Source: Tunturibacter empetritectus (GTDB lineage Bacteria > Acidobacteriota > Terriglobia > Terriglobales > Acidobacteriaceae). Taken from it: 64,000 nt of DNA. Positions 52,401 through 60,466 of the stretch are shown here, piece after piece. The position numbers were made by a program, and so were the translations under genes. Position 1 is the stretch's first letter. Every line of letters begins with the position of its first letter. The notes under the pieces were generated by a model, which worked only from the letters and a program-made list of their open reading frames with translations, was not told the DNA's origin and searched no databases. The stretch spans positions 4,774,001 to 4,838,000 of the forward strand of contig NZ_CP132932.1 in NCBI RefSeq assembly GCF_040358985.1. Reading direction: 5' to 3'.

Positions 52401-53001
52401 CCTGACGATGAACCTGCTGGAGCAGGGATACTGCGTTATTTATGAGGACCAGGCGCTCGCGTTTACTGAAGCCCCGGTGGATGCGGATGGGTTGACGCGG
52501 CAGCGGTTCCGGTGGTCGTTCGGGATCCTGCAGGCGATCTATAAACACAAGGGCGCGATCAGCAAGCACCGGGCGATGGGGTTGTTTGCGCTACCGAATA
52601 TTCTGATCTTTCAGATCATTTTGCCGCTGGTGTCGCCGCTGATTGATTTGATGTTTTTGGTTGGAGTCTTTCACTACATCATCGATAAACACTTCCATCC
52701 GGAGACGGCCTCGACGGACAGCTTCTATAAGCTGCTGGCCTTCTTTGCGGCGTTCCTGGTGATCGATTTTGCGGCTTCGGCACTGGCGTTTGCGCTGGAG
52801 CGGAAGCACCCGGCGAGCAAGGGCGATGGCTGGCTGCTGTTCCATATCTGGATTCAGCGGTTTACCTATCGGCAGCTGTTTTCGGTTGTGCTGTTCAAGA
52901 CAGTCAAGCGCGCGATCGACGGCAAGCCGTTCAACTGGGACAAGCTGGAGCGGACGGCGCAGATGTCAAAGGCGACGGAGAAGCTTACGGAGGGCGCTTA
53001 G
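49426..53001 (+). CDS. Trifunctional envelope-polysaccharide protein: GH18-like, CE4 deacetylase and GT2 synthase
   Basis: 1191 residues. An N-terminal membrane helix (about 21-42) is followed by a GH18-like domain (about 90-460) with the catalytic-type motif LSLDFEEIP (D228, E230-E231). Next is a NodB/CE4 polysaccharide deacetylase domain (about 525-735): SFDDGPD (D535-D536), HTWSHPD (H586, H590), RPPYS and LLHDGG (H698). After two helices there is a processive GT2 domain (about 810-1190): VLIPAYNEE, DADG (D898-D900), EDAD (989-992) and QRFRW (1026-1030), plus C-terminal helices. The order resembles a fusion of PgaB-like (deacetylase, hydrolase) and PgaC-like (synthase) functions for poly-N-acetylglucosamine, so one chain may make, deacetylate and trim a polymer. 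The polymer is not proven. Confidence 0.9.
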   Translation: MNRQVFYDPQRKRWKRLRRIFDVLALLGLLLGTIFVIGLLRMKPLPELFLRAQKRNYRALANQTTPQLKPGQKLHRSAHRKTDVKPGDVPLNSGEGLRAAYYVEDDPASYSSLKQHIAQVDLLFPEWLHVVGTNGEVVSYTQDNRAYDIVDRAGVHQVDREGKVARTVAANHVNLDIFPLVNNYDPRRQIWAPEVGGFLSSDTARAAFVQQIHNFLAGNPSYRGLSLDFEEIPTTAQPGFRALIAALYDDFHPRNLRLYVNTPVGDDDWDLKFMADHSDGLLLMNYDEHQTDSGPGPIASQDWFVDNLKNVLKTVPKEKIICALGSYGYDWTTALPATEPELKPGVRRPRVKKPAAPVTPEKILAAHDLSTQDAWQAASDSDSQIDLDDDSMNVHFAYDDEDAQVRHQVWFLDSVTILNQMRAARELGIQTYALWRLGSEDNSMWKIWDHPQHADPVKDLAQVEPGYDVDTEGQGDILRVTRKPQTGSRVVTLDDDDSVPLEYRMVTQESMSSYPLSYTVEQYGYNDKKVALSFDDGPDPEWTPKILDILKKYNVKGTFFMIGEVAEDYVGVMQRVFREGHEIGNHTWSHPDISEISNRQVDLELNLTERLFASKLGVQPLYFRPPYSIDQEPDTNDQAAPVEKIQGLGYVIVGNKIDTNDWDEHPRKSPQEITDSVFEQIEDMKAKPWNRGSVILLHDGGGDRSATIAALPVLIEALKAKGYEIVPVSKLVGKTRAEVMPELTPRQRWQARADSLTFFFYSFFHYFVVGVFFVGDILMSARLIIIGVFAIIDRFRKRKNFATPEYQPRVAVLIPAYNEEKVIVRTIRSVMMSTYKNIRIIVIDDGSKDNTFDVAREAYPADIASGRLTVMSKPNGGKADALNYALERIDEEIYVGIDADGVIAHDAITRLVPHFANPKIGAVAGNAKVGNRVNLWTRWQALEYITSQNFERRALDLFDVVMVVPGAIGAWRTAPVKAGGGYHSNTVAEDADLTMNLLEQGYCVIYEDQALAFTEAPVDADGLTRQRFRWSFGILQAIYKHKGAISKHRAMGLFALPNILIFQIILPLVSPLIDLMFLVGVFHYIIDKHFHPETASTDSFYKLLAFFAAFLVIDFAASALAFALERKHPASKGDGWLLFHIWIQRFTYRQLFSVVLFKTVKRAIDGKPFNWDKLERTAQMSKATEKLTEGA

Positions 53002-53137
53002 GAGGGTTTGAGCGGCTCCATCGAAGTCGGCAGTTCCATCGAACTCTTTGTGCAGTGCATCCAATGGGAGACGCACTGTGATTATCCCTATCTCACGAGC
53101 GACGAGGGAGTACGACTCGCGCTAGAATTGACGCGCT

Positions 53138-54778
53138 ATGGCTACTATGAATCTCACCCACTCCGCCCCGGCGACTTTGCCGAAGACACCATTTTCCAAC
53201 GAACCGTTTGTCGACTTTTCGACGGCTGAGAATAAGCGCAGGATGCAGGAGGCGCTGACGCGCGTCGAGAGCGAGCTTGGCCGCGAGTATGACATCGTCA
53301 TCGGCGGAAAGCGCTTGAAGACTGAGGGGAAGATTGTCTCGAAGAATCCGGCACGGCCGGCGGAGGTGATCGGGATTCATCAGCGAGCGGCTGCGGAGCA
53401 TGTGGAAGGCGCGATGAAGGCCGCGCAGACGGCGTTCTTGAGCTGGAGCAAGGTGCCTGTAGCCGAGCGGGCTGCGCTGCTGTTTCGGGCGGCGGAGATG
53501 ATTCGCGAGCGGAGCTTTGAGTTCTGCGCGTGGCTGACCTTCGAGGTGGGCAAGAACTGGGGCGAGGCGGACGCGGATGTGGGCGAGACGATCGACTTTC
53601 TGGAGTTCTATGGACGCGAGGCGCTGCGGCTAAGTGAGGCGAAGACGCCGATTCAGTTTCCTGGTGAGCGCAATCAGCTGAGGTATGTTCCGCTGGGTGT
53701 GGGTGCGGTGATTCCGCCGTGGAACTTCCCCTTTGCGATCATGGCGGGGATGACGGCAGCTTCGATTGTGACTGGAAATACGGTGATCTTGAAGCCTTCG
53801 GTGGATGCTCCTACGATTGCTGCGAAGTTTTTTGAGTTGCTGAAAGAGGTTGGGCTGCCGGATGGGGTTGTGAACCTTTGTCCGGGCGAAGGGCCGGAGT
53901 TTGGCAGCGAGGTTGTCGCGCATCCGCAGACTCGGTTTATTGCGTTTACGGGATCGAAGGCGGTGGGGCTGGAGATTCACGAACGCGCGGCGAAGACACA
54001 GCCGGGGCAGGTGTTCATCAAGCGGACGATTCTGGAGATGGGCGGGAAGGACTCGATCATCGTTGAAGCTGACTGCGATCTGGACGCTGCGGTGGATGGT
54101 GTGGTGGCGAGTGCGTTTGGGTTCAATGGGCAGAAGTGCTCGGCGTGTTCGCGGGCGATTGTTGCGGCGGATATCTATGACGTGTTCTGCGATCGGCTGC
54201 AGGAGAAGGTGGCGAAGATCAAGACGGGTGATCCGGCGGAGAACGTCTATACCGGGCCGGTGATCAGCGAGAAGTCGTACCGCAAGACGCTGGACTACAT
54301 TGAGATCGGCAAGAAGGAAGGCACGGTGCTGAATGGCGGCCACGCTATCGAGACGCCGGGGGGCGGGTACTACATCGCGCCAACGGTGATTGCGGATGTG
54401 GCTCCGACGGCTCGGATTGCGCTCGAGGAGATCTTTGGGCCGGTGCTGGCGGTGATCAAGTCGAAGAGCTTTGATGATGCGCTGGCGATTGCGAATAGCA
54501 CGGAGTATGGGCTTACGGGTGCGATCTACACGGCTTCGCGAGAGAAGCTGGACCGGGCGCGAGAGGAGTTTCACGTTGGCAATCTGTACTTCAACCGGAA
54601 GTGCACCGGCGCAATGGTTGGGGCGCATCCGTTTGGCGGGTTCAATATGAGCGGGACTGATTCGAAGGCTGGCGGGCCGGACTATCTGCTGCTGTTTACG
54701 CAGGCTAAGAGCATTGCGGAGAAGATTGGGCATGCTAGTGCGGCGGAGGAGAAGCAGGCAGATCAGATGGGGATGTAA
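53138..54778 (+). CDS. L-glutamate gamma-semialdehyde (1-pyrroline-5-carboxylate) dehydrogenase
   Basis: Oxidises glutamate semialdehyde to glutamate in proline and arginine breakdown. The 546-residue protein is an aldehyde dehydrogenase with PLGVGAVIPPWNFPFAIM, FTGSKAVGLEI, TILEMGGKDSIIVEADCDL (general base Glu) and FGFNGQKCSACSR with the catalytic Cys. The long N-terminus (SNEPFVDFSTAENKRRM) and C-terminus are typical of the RocA/PruA group. Start at ATG 53138. No proline dehydrogenase gene is adjacent. A hairpin lies 65 bp after the stop. Confidence 0.93.
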   Translation: MATMNLTHSAPATLPKTPFSNEPFVDFSTAENKRRMQEALTRVESELGREYDIVIGGKRLKTEGKIVSKNPARPAEVIGIHQRAAAEHVEGAMKAAQTAFLSWSKVPVAERAALLFRAAEMIRERSFEFCAWLTFEVGKNWGEADADVGETIDFLEFYGREALRLSEAKTPIQFPGERNQLRYVPLGVGAVIPPWNFPFAIMAGMTAASIVTGNTVILKPSVDAPTIAAKFFELLKEVGLPDGVVNLCPGEGPEFGSEVVAHPQTRFIAFTGSKAVGLEIHERAAKTQPGQVFIKRTILEMGGKDSIIVEADCDLDAAVDGVVASAFGFNGQKCSACSRAIVAADIYDVFCDRLQEKVAKIKTGDPAENVYTGPVISEKSYRKTLDYIEIGKKEGTVLNGGHAIETPGGGYYIAPTVIADVAPTARIALEEIFGPVLAVIKSKSFDDALAIANSTEYGLTGAIYTASREKLDRAREEFHVGNLYFNRKCTGAMVGAHPFGGFNMSGTDSKAGGPDYLLLFTQAKSIAEKIGHASAAEEKQADQMGM

Positions 54779-54842
54779 AGACGGGGGCCTCGGACCTGTG
54801 AGAAGACCGGCGAGGCCACGGCCGGTTAGACCGCGACTACTC

Positions 54843-54872
54843 CCGTACACCGCACTGAAGCGCGGTGTACGG
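54843..54872 (+). terminator. Hairpin after the P5C dehydrogenase gene
   Basis: CCGTACACCGC pairs with GCGGTGTACGG over 11 bp with an 8-nt loop. No T-run follows, so it is terminator-like only. Confidence 0.55.
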
Positions 54873-54989
54873 AATCGAGTTTGGTATCTGTGCCTTGGTC
54901 ATGACGGCCCCAAGGATATCGCCTGCTATGTGGTTTCAGTGAGTGTGCTGCACAAATCTGTGGAACATAGTTCTCTAAGGAGTGATCGC

Positions 54990-55388
54990 ATGAAAGCAGC
55001 AAGCACAGTAGCACTTGCCCTCGTTCTCGTCGTGTCCCCGATTCATGCGAAGGACAAACGTCCTCCGCTCCCGGCCAGCGTGATAGCTGCAAAAACCGTG
55101 TACATTGACAATCAAACGGGCCACTCAGAGATTACAGACCGTGCCTACGATGCATTAAGTAAGTGGGGGCGATTCAAAATCTTGAAGGACCCAAAGGACG
55201 CCGATTTGGTCCTTCGGTTCACAGCAAACACCAATGGCAGACCCACCCCACCAGGCAATGATATAGACATATCACCTACCCCCGTGGTTTTCTCTGTACG
55301 CGACCAAGCTAATAATGAACTCTGGTCTGTATCTAAGGACACGCCGTTTCATAGTCAAACGCGCCTAGATATAGTCAAACGCGCCTAG
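54990..55388 (+). CDS. Secreted hypothetical protein, C-terminus altered by a tandem duplication
   Basis: The 132-residue protein has a TAAGGAG ribosome-binding site and a signal peptide (MKAASTVALALVLVVSPIHA). The mature part (VYIDNQTGHSEITDRAYDALSKW, DADLVLRFTAN) resembles small secreted proteins of unknown function. Near the 3' end a perfect 20-bp tandem duplication (55351-55370, 55371-55390) shifts the frame and ends the protein as RLDIVKRA. Removing one copy restores a longer end, RLDIDEFKKRIEGQEKGN, up to a stop at 55436-55438, so the gene is a recent frameshift variant that probably keeps most of its fold. Confidence 0.72.
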   Translation: MKAASTVALALVLVVSPIHAKDKRPPLPASVIAAKTVYIDNQTGHSEITDRAYDALSKWGRFKILKDPKDADLVLRFTANTNGRPTPPGNDIDISPTPVVFSVRDQANNELWSVSKDTPFHSQTRLDIVKRA

Positions 55389-55390
55389 AT
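55351..55390. repeat. Perfect 20-bp tandem duplication
   Basis: 55351-55370 and 55371-55390 are identical. The unit length is not a multiple of three, and it lies inside the coding region of the secreted protein gene. Confidence 0.95.
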
Positions 55391-55496
55391 ATTGATGAGT
55401 TCAAGAAACGAATTGAAGGACAAGAAAAAGGCAATTAGGCTTTGCAAAGCTTTACTGCTGCAACTTAACGCTGTTCTGATGATTATCCTGCGACTG

Positions 55497-56153
55497 TCAG
55501 GCAGACTTCATCTGGATGAGGTGACCGGCCTTGGCTGCGGCTTCGGCGAGGACACGGTGGTGGATGGTGAAGAGGGCCAGCTCGAGACGGTCGGAGACGC
55601 CTGACTTGTCGTAGATGCTGCGGAGGTAGTTTTTGATGACCTGCTCTTTGGTGCCTAGCTGCTGGGCGATGTCTTTGTTCTTGCAGCCCTGAACGATCAG
55701 CGCAACAATCTGCATCTCCTTCGGAGTCAGCCGGTCGCGGACGCGGGCGCCGACGCTGTCGGAGCTTTGCATGGTGGTGACGTTGGCGCGCTGCACGAAG
55801 CGCTGGCCGCGAGCGACCCGACGAATGCAGTCGACCAGCACACTGCCGGCGACGTTGCGATGGAGAATCCCATCGAAGAGTGTGGCGATCTCTTCGGGAA
55901 CAAGCTCCGAGTTCTCGGCTACCAGAACCGTGCGGCTGCCTGCTATCTGGGTGCGGGCGAGCAGATCTTTCACTTCGACACGCAGGCTGGAGGAGAGAAG
56001 GACGATCGAGCCGCGCAGCCCGTCAATTGCGGCGAAAAGCTTCGGCGCGTCCTCACACTGGGCGACGATGCGCATGTCTTCTTCAAGCGACAGCATTCTG
56101 GCTGCGCCTGCGCGGAAGATGGCCTGGTCGTCAGCGAGAATAATTCGGTTCAT
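55497..56153 (-). CDS. NarL/LuxR-type regulator with a degenerate receiver (Ser at phospho-acceptor site)
   Basis: A 218-residue paralogue of the regulator at 45274-46059. The receiver keeps the acidic pair D8-D9 (ILADDQAIFRAG), but the beta-3 acceptor position is S54 (SIVLLSSSL) and the conserved Lys is Arg (ILHRNVAGS). Canonical phosphorylation is therefore excluded. The LuxR HTH (LTPKEMQIVALIVQGCKNKDIAQQLGTKEQVIKNYL) is intact. Start at ATG 56153 (MNRIILADD). It is divergent, 239 bp away, from the receiver/TrxR fusion and histidine kinase genes and may regulate or be regulated with them through other means. Confidence 0.88.
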   Translation of the reverse strand: MNRIILADDQAIFRAGAARMLSLEEDMRIVAQCEDAPKLFAAIDGLRGSIVLLSSSLRVEVKDLLARTQIAGSRTVLVAENSELVPEEIATLFDGILHRNVAGSVLVDCIRRVARGQRFVQRANVTTMQSSDSVGARVRDRLTPKEMQIVALIVQGCKNKDIAQQLGTKEQVIKNYLRSIYDKSGVSDRLELALFTIHHRVLAEAAAKAGHLIQMKSA

Positions 56154-56392
56154 AAGTATGGTGATCTCCTGCCGGGCGCAAACGACCCGCAATCCCTCTG
56201 GCTATTCCCTTATCGGTGGATTGCAGCGAGGAGGAGGCAATGTCTACAATTCGGACAACTTGGGCTGTCGATGGCACTTTAGAGGCAGAAACAGGGTCGT
56301 TCCGGGGCCTAACTTTCTGAAACTTGTGGGCTTCGATCTAATCGAATTGTACGTGGGGTGTCTCGAACCTCATCAAGGCAGTATAAAGGGAT

Positions 56393-58039
56393 ATGCCTAA
56401 GCCAATTTTGCTAGCTATCGATGACGACACCAGCGTTCTGGAAGCGGTGGTCCAGGATCTGCGTCGGCACTATGGCCAGGACTACCGCATCGTCCGTGCT
56501 GCCTCCGGCGCTGCTGCCCTGGATATCTGCCGCCAGCTCAAAGAAAGAAAAGACACGGTCGCGTTATTCCTCTCCGATCAACGTATGCCGGGAATGACAG
56601 GGGTTGATTTTCTTCAGCAGGCCCTATGCATCTATCCGAATGCGAAACGCGTTCTGCTGACGGCCTATGCCGATACGGAAGCGGCGATTCGGGCCATCAA
56701 TTCGGCCAAGATTCACTACTACCTGAATAAGCCCTGGGATCCGCCGGAGGAGAAGCTTTATCCGGTGCTGGACGATCTGCTGGGGAGCTGGAAGGAGGGG
56801 TACAGACCTCCGTTTGAGGGGATTCGGGTGGTGGGGGTGCGCTGGTCTGCCATGGACCATGCGGTGCGGGACTTTCTCTCCCGCAACCGCATTCCCTACC
56901 AGTGGTTGAACCCGGAGACGAATCCGGATGCGCTGGCGCTGCTGAAGGAGAAGGGTATCGACGATACCAAGCTGCCGGTCATTCTGTTTGGCGACGGGAC
57001 AGCGCTCGTGCAGCCGACTTCGACGGAGATGGCCAATAAGGTCGGCCTTCGGACACAGGCACAGCAGGAGTTCTACGACGTTGTGGTGGTGGGCGCGGGG
57101 CCTGCGGGGCTTGCGGCGGGCGTGTATGGGGCCTCTGAGGGGCTGCGGACGCTGGTGATCGAGGCGGCGGCTCCGGGGGGGCAGGCAGGTTCGAGCTCTA
57201 AGATCGAGAACTACCTAGGCTTTCCGGAGGGACTCAGCGGCGAAGAGCTGGCCAAGCGAGCTTTCCTGCAGGCGAATCGGCTGGGGGCGGAGTTTTTGAC
57301 GCAGAAGGTCAACTGCATCCGGGCGGAGAATCAGTACCGCATTCTGACGATGGCCGACGGGCAGGAGGTGACCTGCCATGTGTGCCTGCTGGCGACGGGG
57401 GTCGACTACTGCAAGCTGGATGTGCCGGGGGCAGACAAGCTGAGCGGAGCGGGTGTCTACTATGGCGCGGCGCTGACCGAGGCGATGTCGTGCAAGGAAG
57501 AGGCTGTGTATATCGTGGGCGGAGCAAACTCGGCTGGCCAAGCTGCTATGCATTTCTCCCGCTACGCCGATCATGTTCACATGCTGGTCCGCGGCAAGTC
57601 GCTTGAGAGCAGCATGTCGAAGTATCTGATCGATCAGATTGAGGCGACTCCGAACATCACGGTCGAGACCGGCACCGAGGTGATTGCGATGGGGGGAGAG
57701 ACTCACCTGGAGTGCCTGACTCTCAAGACACCGCGCGGGGAAGAGGCTCGACCGGCCAGCTCCCTGTTTATCTTTATCGGCGCGGCGCCGAAGACGGACT
57801 GGATGCCAGCGGAGCTCTGCCGCGACAGCAAGGGATTTATTCTCGCTGGTCCCGACCTGAAGGCGCAGGCGCCCAAATCGTGGAAGTTGGAACGTGATCC
57901 ATATCTGCTGGAGACAAGCGTTCCCGGCATCTTTGTCGCTGGCGATGTACGATTCAACTCGGTCAAACGATGCGCTTCCGCTGTTGGCGAAGGCTCGATC
58001 GCGATTCAGTTCGTCCACCAATATCTGGCAACGCTTTGA
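56393..58039 (+). CDS. Fused response-regulator receiver / thioredoxin-reductase-like flavoprotein without redox CxxC
   Basis: 548 residues. The receiver domain (about 4-130) is complete: D10-D12, phospho-acceptor D62 (LFLSDQRMPGMTG), LTAYAD and the Lys in YYLNKPWDPP. A glutaredoxin-like stretch (about 145-215) follows, then an FAD/NADPH oxidoreductase of the thioredoxin reductase fold (about 228-548): VVVVGAGPAGLAAG, AAPGGQAGSSSKIENYLGF, VYIVGGANSAGQAAMHFS and GIFVAGDVR. Where thioredoxin reductase has its C-x-x-C, this protein reads VYYGAALTEAMS, so it cannot reduce disulfides the usual way. A histidine kinase gene starts 23 bp downstream. It may be a phosphorylation-controlled NADPH oxidoreductase or redox sensor. 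Confidence 0.9.
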   Translation: MPKPILLAIDDDTSVLEAVVQDLRRHYGQDYRIVRAASGAAALDICRQLKERKDTVALFLSDQRMPGMTGVDFLQQALCIYPNAKRVLLTAYADTEAAIRAINSAKIHYYLNKPWDPPEEKLYPVLDDLLGSWKEGYRPPFEGIRVVGVRWSAMDHAVRDFLSRNRIPYQWLNPETNPDALALLKEKGIDDTKLPVILFGDGTALVQPTSTEMANKVGLRTQAQQEFYDVVVVGAGPAGLAAGVYGASEGLRTLVIEAAAPGGQAGSSSKIENYLGFPEGLSGEELAKRAFLQANRLGAEFLTQKVNCIRAENQYRILTMADGQEVTCHVCLLATGVDYCKLDVPGADKLSGAGVYYGAALTEAMSCKEEAVYIVGGANSAGQAAMHFSRYADHVHMLVRGKSLESSMSKYLIDQIEATPNITVETGTEVIAMGGETHLECLTLKTPRGEEARPASSLFIFIGAAPKTDWMPAELCRDSKGFILAGPDLKAQAPKSWKLERDPYLLETSVPGIFVAGDVRFNSVKRCASAVGEGSIAIQFVHQYLATL

Positions 58040-58062
58040 AAGGCAACCTAACCAATAACCCG

Positions 58063-59529
58063 ATGAGCGAACAAACCCAAACCGTCCAACCCAACGTCAT
58101 CGAAACGATCGATTCGGAGCTGCTGGCGCAGCTTCGCAAGGTGCCAATTCTGTCCTCGTTGAAAGACGACGAACTGCACTGTCTTCAGGGAGTGAAGCGC
58201 ACCCACGTTGAGAAGGGCCAGATTATCGCGCGTCAGGGAGAGGTCTCCCACGCCTTCTGTATTTTGCTCCGAGGGGAGTTCCGCGTCTTCCAAACGACTC
58301 CTGAGGGCGACCAGAGCACGATGGCCAAGCTGGAGACCGGAGATGCGTTTGGGGAGATGGCGCTTTTGACCAGCATTCCAAATGCAGGGAGCCTAGAAGC
58401 TTTAGTGCCGAGCGATCTGCTGGAGCTCGATGAGGAGCAATTCTGGGAGCTGATGACCAGCTGCCCACAGGTTCGCAAGGCCATACTGGGCAACATGGCC
58501 TTTCGGCTTCAGAAGATACAGAGCATCACACTCCGGCAGGAGAACCTGGCCTCGCTGGGCACGCTCGCTGCTGGCCTGATGCATGAGCTGAACAACCCGG
58601 GCTCTGCTGCCCGCCGCGCCGCGTCGCAGCTGCGTGAGAATCTGATGAGGATGCATGAGCTTTCGCTTAAGTTCACAGAGCGTGAGCTATCGGCGGAGCA
58701 GAAGAGGTGCATGTTCGGTTTGCAGAAGCAGGCTCTCACAGCAAAGCAGCCTCTGATGATGAACTCCCTGGACCAGAGCGACGCCGAGGAGGCTCTGGCC
58801 GAGTGGATGGAGTCTGCGAACATCGAGAACGCATGGAAGATGGCGCCGACGCTGGTTTCGATTGGGATGACGCCAGCAGAGTTGGAGCGCATCCGCAACG
58901 ATTTTAATGGGCCAATGCTGCCTGAAGCGCTGGGTTGGCTGGAGGCGCTGGTCTCGAGCACGCAGCTGGTGGGCACCATCGAGGAGAGTATTGGCCGTGT
59001 GACCGACCTGGTACATGCCGTCAAGTCTTATGTCTACGAAGGAAGAGGGCAGAAGCAGACGATCGATATCAATGGCAGCATTCATGCGACGCTGGTCGTC
59101 CTGGGTCACAAGCTGCGCGAGAAGGAGATTGTGCTCGAGAAGAACTTCGCCACCGACCTTCCTGCGCTGCACAGCGAGTGCACGGGGCTGAATCAGATCT
59201 GGACGAATCTGCTGGACAATGCGATCGACGCGGTGCCGCAGCATGGACGGATCAGTGTGCATACCTGGGCAGAGAGTTCGAAGGCTGACCCTAAAAATCC
59301 TCACACCGACCTGTGCATCAGCGTGAGCGACAACGGCGCGGGAATTCCACTGGATAGCCAGGAACACATCTTCGATCCCTTTTATACAACCAAGCCTGTC
59401 GGCGTCGGAACGGGCATCGGTCTTGGAATCGTGCAACGTATCGTCGATCAGTATCACGGCGTCATTCGCTTCAGCTCCGAGCCCGGCAATACCGAGTTTG
59501 TTGTGCGGCTTCCCAGCGATAACGAATAA
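58063..59529 (+). CDS. Histidine kinase with N-terminal cyclic-nucleotide-binding domain
   Basis: 488 residues without membrane helices, so cytoplasmic. An N-terminal cNMP/Crp-like domain (about 28-150: LSSLKDDELHCLQ, GQIIARQGEVSHAFCILLRGEFRV, GDAFGEMALLTSIPNAGSLEAL) precedes an H-box (LASLGTLAAGLMHELNNPGSAARRA), a central helical stretch and the ATPase domain with N box NQIWTNLLDNAIDAVP, G1 DNGAGIP and G2 GTGIGLGIVQRIV. The GEMALL motif lies where cAMP-binding proteins have G-E-L-A and an Arg, but the following Arg is missing, so nucleotide binding is doubtful. It probably phosphorylates the receiver of the upstream fused flavoprotein. Start at ATG 58063. Confidence 0.9.
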   Translation: MSEQTQTVQPNVIETIDSELLAQLRKVPILSSLKDDELHCLQGVKRTHVEKGQIIARQGEVSHAFCILLRGEFRVFQTTPEGDQSTMAKLETGDAFGEMALLTSIPNAGSLEALVPSDLLELDEEQFWELMTSCPQVRKAILGNMAFRLQKIQSITLRQENLASLGTLAAGLMHELNNPGSAARRAASQLRENLMRMHELSLKFTERELSAEQKRCMFGLQKQALTAKQPLMMNSLDQSDAEEALAEWMESANIENAWKMAPTLVSIGMTPAELERIRNDFNGPMLPEALGWLEALVSSTQLVGTIEESIGRVTDLVHAVKSYVYEGRGQKQTIDINGSIHATLVVLGHKLREKEIVLEKNFATDLPALHSECTGLNQIWTNLLDNAIDAVPQHGRISVHTWAESSKADPKNPHTDLCISVSDNGAGIPLDSQEHIFDPFYTTKPVGVGTGIGLGIVQRIVDQYHGVIRFSSEPGNTEFVVRLPSDNE

Positions 59530-59546
59530 AATTGCACCAACGTTGT

Positions 59547-59577
59547 GCCCTCTTCGGGAGGGCAACATTTTTCTCTG
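59547..59577 (+). terminator. Rho-independent terminator after the kinase gene
   Basis: GCCCTC, TTCGG loop, GAGGGC, then AACATTTTTCTC, 18 bp after the stop codon. Confidence 0.8.
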
Positions 59578-59645
59578 ACTTGCGTTTACTCCTTCGAACG
59601 CGTGCGCCAATGATGGTCACGCGCGAACCGAATCGTGAGGACGCT

Positions 59646-59990
59646 ATGAAACTCTCTTATCTTGCTCTGCCTGTTGTCACCGCCGCTTGTCTTTTGACGG
59701 CCGGATGCGCGTCACACACGGCTTACTACGCTCCGCCTCAGCCCCCACCGCCTGCCGGCTACAACAGTGTTCCTCCGCTGATCGCGCGGGCCGATCAGGT
59801 GGGATTCCGCTCGGGCACGGAAGACGGCGGACGCGATGCCTACAACGGATTCGGCTACCATCCGCAGCATGATCGGAAGTTTCACAGCACTCCTGGCTAC
59901 GACTCCGCGCTGGGGCCGTATGAGCCTTACCGCGATGCTTTTCGGAGAGCCTATCTTCGCGGCTACGACCAGGGGTTCCATCGCGGCTAG
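59646..59990 (+). CDS. Small lipoprotein, Tyr/Gly/Arg-rich
   Basis: The 114-residue protein begins MKLSYLALPVVTAACLLTAGC, a lipoprotein signal with the lipobox LTAGC, so Cys20 or thereabouts should be lipidated. The mature part starts with Tyr/Pro-rich sequence and contains two D-x-G-x-x-G-like stretches (FRSGTEDGGRDAYNGFGYHP and YLRGYDQGFHRG), a pattern seen in envelope proteins of Acidobacteria with unknown role. The ATG follows GAGG. Its own transcript is suggested by the terminator before it. Confidence 0.72.
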   Translation: MKLSYLALPVVTAACLLTAGCASHTAYYAPPQPPPPAGYNSVPPLIARADQVGFRSGTEDGGRDAYNGFGYHPQHDRKFHSTPGYDSALGPYEPYRDAFRRAYLRGYDQGFHRG

Positions 59991-60028
59991 TCACGCTCGG
60001 CTGGTGGTCTCCTCGAGTCGTATGATCG

Positions 60029-60466
60029 ATGCAGGAGACCACTTTGCCGCTGACACCTTTTCACATCGCCTTTCCCGTCGACGACCTAAACGCTGCGCGT
60101 ACTTTTTACGGAACGACCCTTGGCTGTGCGGAGGGCCGCAGCTCGTCTCAGTGGATCGATTTCGATCTCTTTGGACATCAGATCGTCGCGCATCTGAAGC
60201 CCGGCTCGTCAAAAGACAGGACACACCATAACCCAGTCGACGGACATGACGTTCCGGTTCCTCACTTTGGTGTGGTGCTCCCTATGGAGACGTGGGAGAT
60301 GCTTGCTGAGCGGCTCCGTCGTGCCGGGGTTGCGTTTGTCATCGAGCCTTATATCCGGTTCAAGGGCGAGGTGGGCGAGCAGGCGACGATGTTCTTTCTT
60401 GACCCCGCTGGAAATGCGCTCGAGTTCAAAGCATTCGCTGACATCAGACAACTCTTTGCGAAGTAA
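60029..60466 (+). CDS. VOC-family (glyoxalase/bleomycin-resistance-like) protein
   Basis: A 145-residue vicinal-oxygen-chelate protein: PFHIAFPVDDLNAARTFYGTTLGC (first beta-alpha-beta unit with a metal His), VPHFGVVLPMETWEMLAERLRRAGV, and FFLDPAGNALEFKAF with the metal Glu. It looks like the uncharacterised dioxygenase-like group and not true glyoxalase I. Substrate unknown. It starts 38 bp after the lipoprotein gene. Confidence 0.88.
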   Translation: MQETTLPLTPFHIAFPVDDLNAARTFYGTTLGCAEGRSSSQWIDFDLFGHQIVAHLKPGSSKDRTHHNPVDGHDVPVPHFGVVLPMETWEMLAERLRRAGVAFVIEPYIRFKGEVGEQATMFFLDPAGNALEFKAFADIRQLFAK

